Shown piece after piece: positions 51,181 through 61,247 of a stretch of DNA of 64,000 nt. The stretch is taken from the NCBI GenBank assembly GCA_965277895.1, contig CBDIDR010000001.1:868001-932000 (forward strand). Reading direction: 5' to 3'. Position 1 is the stretch's first letter. Each line of letters begins with the position of its first letter. The position numbers and the translations under genes were made by a program. This DNA comes from GCA-2862585 sp965277895. Lineage in GTDB: Bacteria; Bacteroidota; Bacteroidia; Flavobacteriales; UBA7312. A model generated the notes under the pieces. The model searched no databases. It had not been told where the DNA came from and saw only the letters and a program-made list of their open reading frames with translations.

Positions 51181-52946
51181 CTTTTTAAATCTTGTTCAAC
51201 TTCAACTATAACGTTTGTAGCCAATTCATATACCTTATTCATATCTTCAGCGTCTAGTGAGGAGGGGGCAAAACGACAAAATTCACATTTTTCGATTATG
51301 GAAGTAAAGTTCTTGGATGCTTTTTCTGAAATATTATTTTTCGTAAAAAATTCATTTATCGTTTCTTTTGATAAATCGGCGGAATTAACATTGAATTTAT
51401 TTGAGAAATACGTCCATAACGATTTTTCTATTTCTTCAAAAAAGAGCTCTTTTTGGCTATTTTCGAGGTGTTTTTGTGCGTTTTTCAGTCTTTTTTGTGC
51501 TATTCTTAGTGATTTCCTGTATTTCCTTAAAACTGGGTTGGCGTCATTTTTTGCTTGAATTATTAGCATTACAAAATACCCTCCAAGTCCTATGATGGGT
51601 ATTAATATTAGGAAAATAAAAAGCCATTTATTGAACGGTAAATCTTCATTTTCCTGAAGTTCAGTTGTAGAAATTATAGGCTTTAATTGTGAACTTACGT
51701 TTGATTTTAGCTCATCAGAGCTAATGTATGAGTTATCATTTCCTGAGCCTTTTAGTACATTCACCACTATCGGCTTAGTAGTAATGGTTTTGTAAGATTT
51801 TGTTTTAGGGTTAAAGTAACAGAAGTTAACGCCTTTAATTTCATATTCTCCTTTGTATCTAGGAATGAGGAGGTGTTCGAATTCGATTTTACCTGCAATT
51901 CCATTTTTTGTGCTAAATGTTTTATCATTTTTTTGAGGGTCATAGGTCTCAAAGTTTGAAGGGAAGTCAACTTTTACATCATCAATCAAATGAATATTAC
52001 CATTACCTGAAAGAGTAAGTTTGTAATTTAAAGCTTGATTTGCTTCAATGCTTGATTTATCGACTGATGATTTTAATTCAAATTGACCTACTGCACCACT
52101 GAAATTTTCCGGAGCACCTTCAGGTAAATCTTTAACGGTTACGTTTATATTTTTGGAAGATATTTCCTCTTCTATGTTTTGGTATGAGCCAAAAAATCCG
52201 AACGGATCACCAAATGGGTCTCTGCTTCTTTTGTTTTTTATTTGAACAGTTACGTTTATACTCATAGGGTCAATTTTGAGCTTACCACTTTTCTGTGGTG
52301 TAAGTATAAATCGACTTATTTCCCATACGTTGTGTTTAACACCATCTATGACTTCAAGTTTTGCACTAGAGTTAGTTTCTATCTCTTCCTTCCAAAAATC
52401 ATTTAACTCAGGTACGATGGTTAAATTAATATCCGCAAGATTAATTTTAGAGTATAGTTTATAGCTGACAACAATTTGCTCACCTTGAAAAATTCGTCTT
52501 CTACTTGCAGTTGCTTTCAGATATACATTTTCAGCTATGTTGTAACTGTTAGCCTGTTTGGTTTTAGGATTTGCTTTGGTGATTTGCATCTGACCTGCTT
52601 GGGAGCGAACTGTTTTCCCTTCAGATTTTACGCTAGCCTCACCAATGGTCAGAGTACCTTCATTTAAAGCCGTTACATAATAGGTGTAAGAAGTGGTTTT
52701 TGAGCTGCTAACCTTACCATTGATGATTTGCATACTACTGCTGCTTGACTGGTTAGGGCCACTAAGCTTACGTAAACCGTTTAGGCTTGGACCTTTAAAC
52801 TCCGAAGCTGAGCCTTCGATAGAAAATTCTATTCTGAATTCTTCACCAACCGCTACGGGGTTTTTACTGACGCTAAGTTTTAACTCTTGACCAATGGTAA
52901 GAAGAGGTAAAAGTATGATTATAAAGGCTATCCAATTCTTTTTCAT
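51177..52946 (-). CDS. batD: BatD, oxygen tolerance protein
   Basis: The 589-residue protein has a signal peptide (~1-19), several beta-sandwich repeats (~22-420) of the BatD family, a single membrane helix (WLFIFLILIPIIGLGGYFVML, ~445-465) and a C-terminal cytoplasmic helical tail. LSVSKNPVAVGEEFRIEFSI and QIINGKVSSSKTTSY are the N-terminal BatD blocks. The role in the Bat complex is unknown in detail. It begins two bases after batC ends. Confidence 0.92.
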   Translation of the reverse strand: MKKNWIAFIIILLPLLTIGQELKLSVSKNPVAVGEEFRIEFSIEGSASEFKGPSLNGLRKLSGPNQSSSSSMQIINGKVSSSKTTSYTYYVTALNEGTLTIGEASVKSEGKTVRSQAGQMQITKANPKTKQANSYNIAENVYLKATASRRRIFQGEQIVVSYKLYSKINLADINLTIVPELNDFWKEEIETNSSAKLEVIDGVKHNVWEISRFILTPQKSGKLKIDPMSINVTVQIKNKRSRDPFGDPFGFFGSYQNIEEEISSKNINVTVKDLPEGAPENFSGAVGQFELKSSVDKSSIEANQALNYKLTLSGNGNIHLIDDVKVDFPSNFETYDPQKNDKTFSTKNGIAGKIEFEHLLIPRYKGEYEIKGVNFCYFNPKTKSYKTITTKPIVVNVLKGSGNDNSYISSDELKSNVSSQLKPIISTTELQENEDLPFNKWLFIFLILIPIIGLGGYFVMLIIQAKNDANPVLRKYRKSLRIAQKRLKNAQKHLENSQKELFFEEIEKSLWTYFSNKFNVNSADLSKETINEFFTKNNISEKASKNFTSIIEKCEFCRFAPSSLDAEDMNKVYELATNVIVEVEQDLKR

Positions 52947-52947
52947 G

Positions 52948-53688
52948 CTACCAATCTTTTAGAATTTTAAGCTTAACACCTTTATTTTTTTTCTTTTGCA
53001 AATCTTCTTGAAGTTCCTTTTCCTGTTGTTGTAAGGCATCTAAAATTTGCTCTGCCTCGTCCTCTGTCATTTCGTTAGGGTCTTGAGGCTTTTTTGGCTC
53101 TTCTTTACTTTGTTCTTCTGAGTTTTCGTTTTGTTCTTGATTATTTTTTTCTTCTTCCTTTTCCTCCTCTTGTTTTTCTTCTTCCTCTTTCTCTTCTTCT
53201 TTTTCTTCCTCTTTCTCTTGCTCCTCTTCTTTCTCTTCCTCTTGTTTCTGCTGTTGATTTTTCATTCGATGTGCATAGGCCAAATTATGTTTTGTGTCTA
53301 TGTCTTTTGGGTTATTTCTCAAAGCATTTTTATAAGCTTCTATGGCTTCGTCAATCTTTTGTTCTTTCATTAATGAGTTACCTAGATTATGAAAGCTTTC
53401 TGATTTTTCAATCTTATTCTGTGTTTTTTCAGATAATGCTTTGAAAAGAGAAGTAGACTCTGAAAACTTTTCTTGCTTGTAAATAGCATCGGCTAAATTG
53501 AAGGATGCAGCATAAGAGTTTTGGTCTTTCATTAGTGCTTCTCTATACTTTTGTTCAGCTTCAGAGTACAGAGTATCAGTATATGAAGCATTTCCTTTAC
53601 GAACTAAGCTATTTGGGTGTTGTGCTAAAGCATCAATTGTAAAAAACAATAGTATTAATAGTAGAAGATTATTTTTCATTTTCTTCAA
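52948..53688 (-). CDS. batC: BatC, TPR protein with a Glu/Lys-rich stretch
   Basis: The 246-residue protein has a signal peptide (1-~22), TPR repeats (~25-150) with the motif AIEAYKNALRNNPKDIDTKHNLAYAH and then a stretch of about 50 residues that is almost only Glu and Lys (with Gln), ending in a conserved EDEAEQILDALQQQEKELQ block. The charged run is a probable long helix. It overlaps batB by 20 bases. Confidence 0.88.
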   Translation of the reverse strand: MKKMKNNLLLLILLFFTIDALAQHPNSLVRKGNASYTDTLYSEAEQKYREALMKDQNSYAASFNLADAIYKQEKFSESTSLFKALSEKTQNKIEKSESFHNLGNSLMKEQKIDEAIEAYKNALRNNPKDIDTKHNLAYAHRMKNQQQKQEEEKEEEQEKEEEKEEEKEEEEKQEEEKEEEKNNQEQNENSEEQSKEEPKKPQDPNEMTEDEAEQILDALQQQEKELQEDLQKKKNKGVKLKILKDW

Positions 53689-54712
53689 ATAAATTGATTT
53701 TAGAACTCCATTTGTTTTTTGTGTTTCTTAGAAGAGATTCTATAATTAACAGTAACAAAGCAATCCCTAAAAACCATTGGAATCTGTCTTTATAATCTGT
53801 AAATACTTTTGAGCCAATCTCTTTCTTTTCCATTTTATTAATCTCTTTGAAAAGAGCATCTAAGCCGCTTTGTGTAGAGTTTGCTCTGATGTAGGAACCA
53901 CCTCCGTTGGCAGCTATTTCTTTCAGCATTTCTTCATTCAGCTTAGTAATAACGGTATTTCCACTATTATCTTTTTGGTAACTCGTGATATTACCGTATC
54001 TATTTTTTATTGGAATAGGACCGCCTTCAGCAGAACCCATGCCTATAGTATGAACGAAAATACCCATGTCTTCGGCTTCTTTGGCTTTTTGGATGGCATC
54101 GTCTTCGTGGTTTTCACCGTCAGTAATAATGATTATAGCTTTATTTTGGTCATTGGACACATCAAAGCTGTTTATTGATAATTCTATGGCTTTTCCAATT
54201 GCAGTTCCTTGTGTAGGAACTATATTAGTGTTAATAGTAGATAAGAAAAGTTTAGCTGCCGAATAATCTGTAGTTATTGGCAGTTGTACATAGGCATCAC
54301 CAGCGAAGACTACTAATCCAATTCTGTCCCCATCCAATCTGTCAATTAATCTAGAAATGGACTGTTTGGCACGCATCAATCGGTTTGGCTGTAAGTCTTC
54401 AGCTAGCATACTATTTGACAGGTCGATGGCAATCATTAAATCGACACCTTCTCTCTTAACTTCTTCCATTTTAGAGCCAATCTGTGGATTAGCCAAGCCA
54501 ATAATTATAAAAATGATAGATAAGCAAAATAGAAAAAACTTAAGCCTTAATTTTCTGAAAGATGCCATTGGCATAAGTTTAAAAACCATGTGGCTTTCTC
54601 CAAATTTATCAATGGCTTTTTTTCTCCAACGTATTGCCAATATGAATAGAGTGATAATTATTGGAACAACAATTAGCAAGAGCAACCATTCGCTATTTTC
54701 GTATCTCAACAT
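53669..54712 (-). CDS. batB: BatB, VWA-domain membrane protein
   Basis: The 347-residue protein has N-terminal hydrophobic segments (~10-28 and ~58-78), a von Willebrand A domain (~90-285) with the MIDAS start IAIDLSNSM and a C-terminal helix (~315-330). It forms part of the Bat complex with BatA. The stop of batA overlaps its start by one base. Confidence 0.93.
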   Translation of the reverse strand: MLRYENSEWLLLLIVVPIIITLFILAIRWRKKAIDKFGESHMVFKLMPMASFRKLRLKFFLFCLSIIFIIIGLANPQIGSKMEEVKREGVDLMIAIDLSNSMLAEDLQPNRLMRAKQSISRLIDRLDGDRIGLVVFAGDAYVQLPITTDYSAAKLFLSTINTNIVPTQGTAIGKAIELSINSFDVSNDQNKAIIIITDGENHEDDAIQKAKEAEDMGIFVHTIGMGSAEGGPIPIKNRYGNITSYQKDNSGNTVITKLNEEMLKEIAANGGGSYIRANSTQSGLDALFKEINKMEKKEIGSKVFTDYKDRFQWFLGIALLLLIIESLLRNTKNKWSSKINLFEENEK

Positions 54713-55713
54713 TAAGTAATACTTTTAAAAATGCTGAGTTTTAACAAAAACTCAAGGATTAATAGACAAAATGCAATGAGAGCTAAAATAAAAAACTCTT
54801 CTTTCTTTTTATGGTATTCTTTTACTTCAATTTTTGAACGTTCTAATTTATCAATCTCTTTGTAAATCCTTTCTAATGCTTTGTTTGATGTAGCTCTGAA
54901 ATACTTTCCGTTTGTTACAGAAGCGATATCTTGGAGTGTTTCTTCATCAATTTGCACTTCAACGTCTTGGTATACCGTAGTTCCAAATGGTGTTTTAAAA
55001 GGGTAGGGTGCAAAGCCTTTGGTACCCACACCAATAGTATATACTCTTACGCCAAACTTTTGGGCAATCTTTGCAGCTGTTAATGGGGCTACTGTTCCTT
55101 GATTGTTTACGCCGTCCGTTAATAGTATGATAACTTTACTGATTGCCTCGCTTTCTTTTAATCTATTTACAGCTGTAGCTAAGCCCATGCCAATGGCCGT
55201 CCCATCATCTACCATTCCACTTTTGACGTTCCCAAAAAGATTCTGTAAAACCTGATGGTCAGTTGTTAATGGACACTGAGTAAAGCTTTCTCCGGCAAAA
55301 ATGACAAGACCAATTCTATCGTTAGGTCTACCAGAAATAAAGTCCATTGCCACCTTTTTTGAGGCTTCCAATCTATCAGGTTTTAGGTCTTGTGCTAACA
55401 TACTTCCCGAAATATCCATAGAAATTATGATGTCTATACCTTCGGTGGTCATGTCTTCCCAGGATAGCGTAGATTGAGGTCTAGCAAATGCTACAATAAG
55501 CAATGATATGGCGATTGTTCTTATTAGGAAAAGTATGTGTCTTCCTTTTTCTTTCCAGCTTTTAGTTTGAATACCTTCTAAAGTCGAAACTTGTAGCTGT
55601 GCCGATTGCTTTTTTTGATTGAAATAATACCATACCCATAATAGTGGTACTAAGCACAGTAGGTACAAGAAATCTGGATTATAATATGTCCAATTACTCC
55701 ACATCATTTTCAT
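54712..55713 (-). CDS. batA: BatA, VWA-domain membrane protein
   Basis: The 333-residue protein has membrane segments near residues 10-30 and 58-75, a VWA domain (~88-285) with the MIDAS motif ISMDISGSM followed by a second metal region (TDHQV and TDGVNNQG) and a C-terminal helix. BatA and BatB are the paired VWA proteins of the aerotolerance operon. It overlaps the upstream DUF4381-like gene by 20 bases. Confidence 0.93.
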   Translation of the reverse strand: MKMMWSNWTYYNPDFLYLLCLVPLLWVWYYFNQKKQSAQLQVSTLEGIQTKSWKEKGRHILFLIRTIAISLLIVAFARPQSTLSWEDMTTEGIDIIISMDISGSMLAQDLKPDRLEASKKVAMDFISGRPNDRIGLVIFAGESFTQCPLTTDHQVLQNLFGNVKSGMVDDGTAIGMGLATAVNRLKESEAISKVIILLTDGVNNQGTVAPLTAAKIAQKFGVRVYTIGVGTKGFAPYPFKTPFGTTVYQDVEVQIDEETLQDIASVTNGKYFRATSNKALERIYKEIDKLERSKIEVKEYHKKKEEFFILALIAFCLLILEFLLKLSIFKSIT

Positions 55714-56563
55714 TTACCGATTTAGCAGTACTATTGATAAAATCAATTGCAATTTTATAACTCTCTTTATTTTCTATTTCTAGAGGTTGACTTTTTGCAA
55801 ATTTGGCTAAGTCTGAACGCATAAGCAGTTCCTCTAGTTTATTGGTTTCTATTCTTTGTTCATGAAGCTGATCTATAATTTCTTTGGTTGGTATTTCCAT
55901 AGCGGGAGTGCCAATTCCTTCTTCAATGTATGTTCTAATTACTTCAGAAATAGTGGTGTAATATTCTTTGACTTTACCATTTTGCCAAAGTTTTTGAGCA
56001 TTAAGTATTTCAAGTTTATTCAAGGCTATTTCATGAGGTGGTATTATTTCTTCTTTGATAGCTGGAATTATTTCTTTTTTAGTCCGGTTTTTAAGCCAAT
56101 ACCTTATTAAGAATATTACTATCAATAGAATAATAAAACCTAGTATGTAAGGACTAGCTTCCTCAAAAGTTATGGGCGTATGAATAGGTGCTTTAATGTC
56201 TTTCAATTCATCATTTTGACTCAATTCTATAGTGTTGACATAAATGGGGATTGAATCCTTGATATCATTGCCATACTTGATAGAAGGAATGTAATAGATG
56301 CCACTGTCCCAAGCCGTAATGGTATAGTTTTGACGTAGTATTATACCAGAATCAGACGTAATACTATCTACATTTGATTTAGATAATATTTCCAATGGAC
56401 CTATGGAGTCGTTGAAGTTTGGAAATAATTCTCCTTCAATAGCATTACATTCAAAACTTATTTTTATTTGGTCACCAATTAAAATGGTATCCGTGTCAAT
56501 TTCTACATTTAATTGACCAAACAGATATAAGGGAGTAAGAAGTAAAAATAATAACTGTTTCAT
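55694..56563 (-). CDS. BatD-like/DUF4381-type membrane protein
   Basis: The 289-residue protein has a signal peptide (1-~16), a beta-sandwich (~18-115) resembling the start of BatD, one membrane helix (~134-153) and a cytoplasmic helical tail with YYTTISEVIRTYIEEGIG, the signature of DUF4381-like proteins in bat operons. The role is unknown. It overlaps the DUF58 gene by 4 bases and batA by 20. Confidence 0.82.
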   Translation of the reverse strand: MKQLLFLLLTPLYLFGQLNVEIDTDTILIGDQIKISFECNAIEGELFPNFNDSIGPLEILSKSNVDSITSDSGIILRQNYTITAWDSGIYYIPSIKYGNDIKDSIPIYVNTIELSQNDELKDIKAPIHTPITFEEASPYILGFIILLIVIFLIRYWLKNRTKKEIIPAIKEEIIPPHEIALNKLEILNAQKLWQNGKVKEYYTTISEVIRTYIEEGIGTPAMEIPTKEIIDQLHEQRIETNKLEELLMRSDLAKFAKSQPLEIENKESYKIAIDFINSTAKSVNENDVE

Positions 56564-57429
56564 TTTACTCGTCTTTTGAAAAACTGAATTAAGGGTTTGA
56601 TATAATCCATATCTGTTCTCAACTGTATGGTGTCAACACCACTATTTTTAAATAATTGATTGACTTCTTCTTTATTTCGTAAATAGTTCTTTTTGTAGTT
56701 CTGTCGAATCGATTTATTGCCAGTATCAATCCATTTTACCTCGCCAGTCTCAGCATCTTTCATTTGAATTAGTCCGATGTCAGGTAGTTCTTCCTCTCTT
56801 TTATCATTAATTCTAATAGTAACTACATCGTGCTTTTTATTGGCAATTTTTAGTGGTGCCTCAAAGTTATCGCCCATGAAGTCAGAGATGACAAAGCAAA
56901 CAGCTCGTTTTTTTATGACATTATTGAAGTAGCGAAGGGCTTCTCCAATGTCTGTTCCTTTGTTTTCTGGTTCAAAAGCAATCAACTCTCTGATTATTCT
57001 AAGGATATGCGATTTTCCTTTCTTTGGCGGAATAAATTTCTCGACTTTATCACTAAAAAAGATAACACCAATTTTATCATTATTTTGAATAGCGGAAAAC
57101 GCCAATACTGCTGATAACTCAGTGACGAGTTCTTGTTTCATCTGTTTTTGAGTACCAAAGTTTTTCGAGCCGCTGACGTCAATTATAAGCATTACAGTTA
57201 ACTCTCTTTCTTCTTCAAAAACTTTGATAAAAGGTGTGTTGAATCGAGCAGTAACATTCCAATCTATTGTTCTGATATCATCACCTGGCTGATATTCTCT
57301 TACTTCACTGAAAGCCATTCCTCTACCTTTGAAAGCAGTATGGTATTCTCCAGCGAAAATATGATTGGAAAGACCTCTAGTCTTCAATTCTATTTTACGT
57401 ACTTTTTTTAATAAGTCACTTGTTTCCAT
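56560..57429 (-). CDS. DUF58 protein (VWA-related)
   Basis: The 289-residue cytoplasmic protein carries the DUF58 signature FSEVREYQPGDDIRTIDWN at ~40-60 and a VWA-like fold with the MLIIDVSGS MIDAS motif. It is normally paired with a MoxR AAA ATPase, its immediate upstream neighbour, with which it shares one base. Confidence 0.93.
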   Translation of the reverse strand: METSDLLKKVRKIELKTRGLSNHIFAGEYHTAFKGRGMAFSEVREYQPGDDIRTIDWNVTARFNTPFIKVFEEERELTVMLIIDVSGSKNFGTQKQMKQELVTELSAVLAFSAIQNNDKIGVIFFSDKVEKFIPPKKGKSHILRIIRELIAFEPENKGTDIGEALRYFNNVIKKRAVCFVISDFMGDNFEAPLKIANKKHDVVTIRINDKREEELPDIGLIQMKDAETGEVKWIDTGNKSIRQNYKKNYLRNKEEVNQLFKNSGVDTIQLRTDMDYIKPLIQFFKRRVK

Positions 57430-58430
57430 TATGGAATCTCAACAGTGTTTAGTATTTCAGTAATGATGTCTTCAGAAGAAATATTTTCAGCTTCAGCTTC
57501 ATATGACAAACCAATTCTGTGACGTAATACATCATGACAGATTGAGCGAATATCTTCTGGAATAACGTAACCTCTTCGCTGAATAAATGCATAAGCTTTA
57601 GAGGCAAGAGCTAAACTTATACTTGCTCTAGGTGAAGCACCAAAACTGATTAAGTTCTCAAACTTCTTAAGTCCATATTGTTCTGGGTATCGAGTAGCAA
57701 ATACTATATCAACAATATATTGCTCAATTTTTTCATCCATATACACTTCTTTGACGAGCTCACGCGCAGCAAGAATATCTTTGGTTTTGAGAATTTGATT
57801 AGCTTTTGGGAATGATTTAGCAAGATTGTGTCTTACAATAAGTTTCTCTTCTTCCTTTTTAGGATAATCGATGACAACCTTTAGCATAAATCTATCCACT
57901 TGAGCTTCTGGAAGGGGGTATGTTCCTTCTTGTTCAACTGGGTTTTGAGTGGCTAAAACTAAGAAAGGCTCATCTAATTTGAAACTCTCTTCTCCAATGG
58001 TAATCTGACGTTCTTGCATAGCTTCAAGCAATGCTGATTGAACTTTTGCAGGGGCTCTATTTATCTCATCGGCAAGAACAAAGTTGGCGAAAATAGGACC
58101 TTTTTTTATTGAAAACGTTTCGTTTTTAGGGCTATATATTTGAGTCCCTAAAACATCGGCAGGTAATAAATCTGGAGTAAACTGAATTCTACTGAAATTA
58201 GCGTCTAAAGTATTTGCTAAAGTATTTATAGCTAAAGTTTTAGCTAATCCAGGAACACCCTCCAGTAAAATATGACCATTTGAAAGCAGGCCTATTAGTA
58301 ATCTTTCGGTCATGTGTTTTTGCCCAACAATTACCTTGTTCATTTCCATCATGAGCATATCAATAAAAGCACTGTTTTTATTGATTTTCTCATTTAATTC
58401 TTTGATGTCTACATTAGAAGTTGAATCCAT
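57429..58430 (-). CDS. MoxR-family AAA ATPase
   Basis: The 333-residue AAA+ chaperone-like ATPase has Walker A GVPGLAKT near residue 60, Walker B VLADEINRAP, the LLEAMQERQIT sensor region and FLVLATQNPVEQEGTYPLPEAQ. MoxR ATPases mature VWA-domain partners. It is first in the operon moxR - DUF58 - DUF4381-like - batA-B-C-D-E. A TAAATTTG box lies 62 bases upstream. Confidence 0.95.
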   Translation of the reverse strand: MDSTSNVDIKELNEKINKNSAFIDMLMMEMNKVIVGQKHMTERLLIGLLSNGHILLEGVPGLAKTLAINTLANTLDANFSRIQFTPDLLPADVLGTQIYSPKNETFSIKKGPIFANFVLADEINRAPAKVQSALLEAMQERQITIGEESFKLDEPFLVLATQNPVEQEGTYPLPEAQVDRFMLKVVIDYPKKEEEKLIVRHNLAKSFPKANQILKTKDILAARELVKEVYMDEKIEQYIVDIVFATRYPEQYGLKKFENLISFGASPRASISLALASKAYAFIQRRGYVIPEDIRSICHDVLRHRIGLSYEAEAENISSEDIITEILNTVEIP

Positions 58431-58492
58431 AGTTTTAATTTAAAATGCGAATTTTATGTTGTATGTCATTTTTTCAAAATTTCATAACGACA

Positions 58493-58500
58493 CAAATTTA
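58493..58500 (-). promoter_or_regulatory. Candidate -7 box of the moxR-bat operon (TAAATTTG)
   Basis: Exact TAnnTTTG match on the minus strand, 62 bases before the moxR ATG. The rest of the 227-base divergent spacer to truA is AT-rich with no other clear element. Confidence 0.45.
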
Positions 58501-58657
58501 ATCCTATTGTATAAAAAATCACAGATTTCGAAAAAAAATATCACAATGTGATTAATTAAATAACACATGATTGAATAGGCATTTTTAATCCGTCATTCAT
58601 TAAATTAATTAAATGTATTAAGTATTTCTTTTCAATTGAATATCTTCGCAATGTTTA

Positions 58658-59410
58658 ATGAAGCACAGATATTTCATAGAAATAATGTTCGATGGCACGG
58701 CCTATCACGGTTGGCAAGTTCAGCCTAACTCATCTACAGTTCAACAGCAAATCAATCAAGCTATCAGTACTGTTTTAGGGGAGGATATAAATGTTGTTGG
58801 TGCTGGAAGGACGGATACTGGTGTTCATGCCAAACAAATGTTTGCTCATTTCGATAGTTCAATTTCTTTTGATGGAAAAGACTTCGTATATAAGCTAAAC
58901 TCATTCTTGAAAAATGATATTAGTGTTTTGAGAGTTTTTGAAGTTGACGATTCTGCACATTCTAGATTTGATGCTGTTTCAAGAAAGTATGAATATTTAA
59001 TTCATGCTAATAAAAACCCTTTTCTTATTAATAAATCTTGGTACTTTCATAGAAAGTTAGATGTTGATTTGATGAACGAGGCTTCTAAACTATTGCTTAA
59101 TTACACTGATTTCACCTCTTTTTCTAAGTTACACACTCAAACCAAAACAAATAACTGTTCAGTTAAGATGGCGGTTTGGGAAAAAGTAAATGATAATCTG
59201 GTTTTTAGCATTGAAGCGGATAGATTTTTAAGAAATATGGTAAGAGCAATTGTTGGTACTCTTGTTGCTGTAGGTGAAAAAAAGATTTCTATTGAAGAAT
59301 TTGTTGAAATTATTGAAAGTAAAAACAGGTCTAAGGCAGGTGCTTCTGTGCCAGCTCATGGTCTGTATTTGGTGAGTGTTAAATACCCTAAAACTATTTG
59401 TGATGAGTAA
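58658..59410 (+). CDS. truA: tRNA pseudouridine(38-40) synthase
   Basis: Makes pseudouridine at tRNA positions 38-40. The protein has 250 residues. The catalytic aspartate is in GAGRTDTGVHA (near residue 52), and DGTAYHGWQVQPN and FLRNMVRAIVGTLV are the other family blocks. It overlaps the ABC transporter start by 8 bases. Confidence 0.96.
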   Translation: MKHRYFIEIMFDGTAYHGWQVQPNSSTVQQQINQAISTVLGEDINVVGAGRTDTGVHAKQMFAHFDSSISFDGKDFVYKLNSFLKNDISVLRVFEVDDSAHSRFDAVSRKYEYLIHANKNPFLINKSWYFHRKLDVDLMNEASKLLLNYTDFTSFSKLHTQTKTNNCSVKMAVWEKVNDNLVFSIEADRFLRNMVRAIVGTLVAVGEKKISIEEFVEIIESKNRSKAGASVPAHGLYLVSVKYPKTICDE

Positions 59411-61151
59411 AGTTGAAGGGAAAACATTTGACATTACATTACTTAAACGTGTAATGGGTTATGTAAAGCCATACAAATCGTTGTTTTTAGGTACTTCATT
59501 ATTTGCAATTTTTATTGCCTTTTTATCTCCAGCAAGACCTATACTAATTCAGTATGCTTTTGATAATTTTATTTTGAACCCTGACGAGTATAAGTTATTA
59601 CTCATTACTCTACTTCTAGTAGTATTGTTAATTGCCGAAAGTGTGTCCCAATATTTTTATACTTACTGGGCTAATTTTTTGGGGCAAAGTGTAATCAAAG
59701 ACTTGAGGTTACAGACTTACAAGAAGATAATCAATTTTAGACAGCAATTTTTTGATAAAAACCCAATTGGTTCATTAGTCACTAGAGTAGTGTCTGATAT
59801 TGAGACAATTTCTGATATTTTTTCTCAAGGATTATTAGTTATCATAGCCGATGTATTAAAGCTCATTATTGTTATAATTGTGATGTTTGTTACTGATTGG
59901 AGATTAACGCTATTTAGTCTGGCTTCGATACCTCTTTTACTTGTTGCTACATATTGGTTTAAACGTTCTATTAAGTCAGCTTTTCAAGACGTTAGAAAGC
60001 AGGTTTCAGCTTTAAATACTTTTGTGCAAGAGCATATTGTTGGCATGTATATTGTTCAACTTTTTAATAGAGAAAAAGAAGAGTACAGTAGGTTTAAGAA
60101 AATCAATGAAGCCCATAGAGACGCACATATTCGTTCAATTTGGTATTATTCTATATTTTTCCCGGTAGTAGAAATATTGTCAGCTGTTTCGGTTGGTTTA
60201 CTGATTTGGTGGGGAGGTATTGAGTCTGTAATGTCCAATGAGGTAACTTTAGGAGAACTCATTGCATTCATTCTCTATATACACATGTTGTTTCGACCAA
60301 TTAGACAGTTGGCTGACCGCTTTAATGTGCTTCAAATGGGAATGGTTGCTGCCGAACGAGTTTTCAAGATTATTGATAATTCTGAATCTATTCCTGATAA
60401 CGGCACTTTAGAGCTAAAAGACTGTACAGGAGAAATTGAGTTTAAAAATGTATGGTTTGCATATAATGATGAAGATTGGGTTCTAAAAGGAATTTCATTT
60501 AAAGTAAGAGCAGGGGAGACGCTGGCTATAATTGGAGCAACGGGTTCTGGAAAATCCACAATTATAAATCTTCTAACAAGAAACTACGACATAAACAAAG
60601 GGGAAATTTTCATTGACGGAAAAAATTATTTAGAATACAGTTTGGACTCTCTTCGTGAAAACATTGCAGTGGTTTTACAAGATGTATTTTTGTTTTCAAA
60701 TTCAGTTTTAAACAACATTACTCTGGGGAGGGAAATAGCTTTTGATGATGTGCAAAAATACGCGCGTGATATTGAAATAGAAGACTTTATCCAGTCTCTT
60801 CCGAATGGATATGATTACGATGTAAGAGAAAGGGGGAATATGCTGTCATTAGGACAAAGGCAGTTAATTTCCTTTTTGAGAGCATATGTCACTCAGCCAA
60901 AAATATTAGTTCTCGATGAGGCAACCTCAAGTATTGACTCAGAAAGTGAGTTTTTAATTCAGCGTTCAACAGAAAAACTTACTAAAGGAAGGACTTCAAT
61001 AGTAATTGCTCATAGGTTGGCTACCATTCAAAATGCTACAAAAATATTACTATTGGATAATGGTGAAGTAGCTGAAGAAGGAACGCATACTGAGTTAATA
61101 TTACTAGATAAGAAATATAAATTACTCTTTGATTTACAATTCAAAAAATAG
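59403..61151 (+). CDS. ABC transporter, fused permease and ATPase (exporter type)
   Basis: The start at the ATG at 59403 (MSKVEGKTFD) is preferred over an in-frame upstream codon within truA; 582 residues. The membrane domain (~20-310) has six helices, and the ATPase (~330-582) has Walker A GATGSGKST, a signature motif LSLGQRQ (LSGGQ-type with Leu in place of Gly), Walker B ILVLDEATS and switch histidine IVIAHRL. It is a type I half-transporter likely to act as a homodimer, resembling MsbA/lipid or drug exporters. The substrate is unknown. Confidence 0.93.
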   Translation: MSKVEGKTFDITLLKRVMGYVKPYKSLFLGTSLFAIFIAFLSPARPILIQYAFDNFILNPDEYKLLLITLLLVVLLIAESVSQYFYTYWANFLGQSVIKDLRLQTYKKIINFRQQFFDKNPIGSLVTRVVSDIETISDIFSQGLLVIIADVLKLIIVIIVMFVTDWRLTLFSLASIPLLLVATYWFKRSIKSAFQDVRKQVSALNTFVQEHIVGMYIVQLFNREKEEYSRFKKINEAHRDAHIRSIWYYSIFFPVVEILSAVSVGLLIWWGGIESVMSNEVTLGELIAFILYIHMLFRPIRQLADRFNVLQMGMVAAERVFKIIDNSESIPDNGTLELKDCTGEIEFKNVWFAYNDEDWVLKGISFKVRAGETLAIIGATGSGKSTIINLLTRNYDINKGEIFIDGKNYLEYSLDSLRENIAVVLQDVFLFSNSVLNNITLGREIAFDDVQKYARDIEIEDFIQSLPNGYDYDVRERGNMLSLGQRQLISFLRAYVTQPKILVLDEATSSIDSESEFLIQRSTEKLTKGRTSIVIAHRLATIQNATKILLLDNGEVAEEGTHTELILLDKKYKLLFDLQFKK

Positions 61152-61247
61152 TTTGGATGTGTAATATAAGATTTTTGCTAGGTAACAATCATCTAGTAAT
61201 ATTAGAATAGTTTTCTTAAATTGCCGGTTAGTTAAAAAAAACTCACC

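Noticed and set aside
53094..53444. Phe/Leu-rich plus-strand frames opposite batC
   Set aside because: Complement of the Glu/Lys codon run in batC; hydrophobic only as a result.
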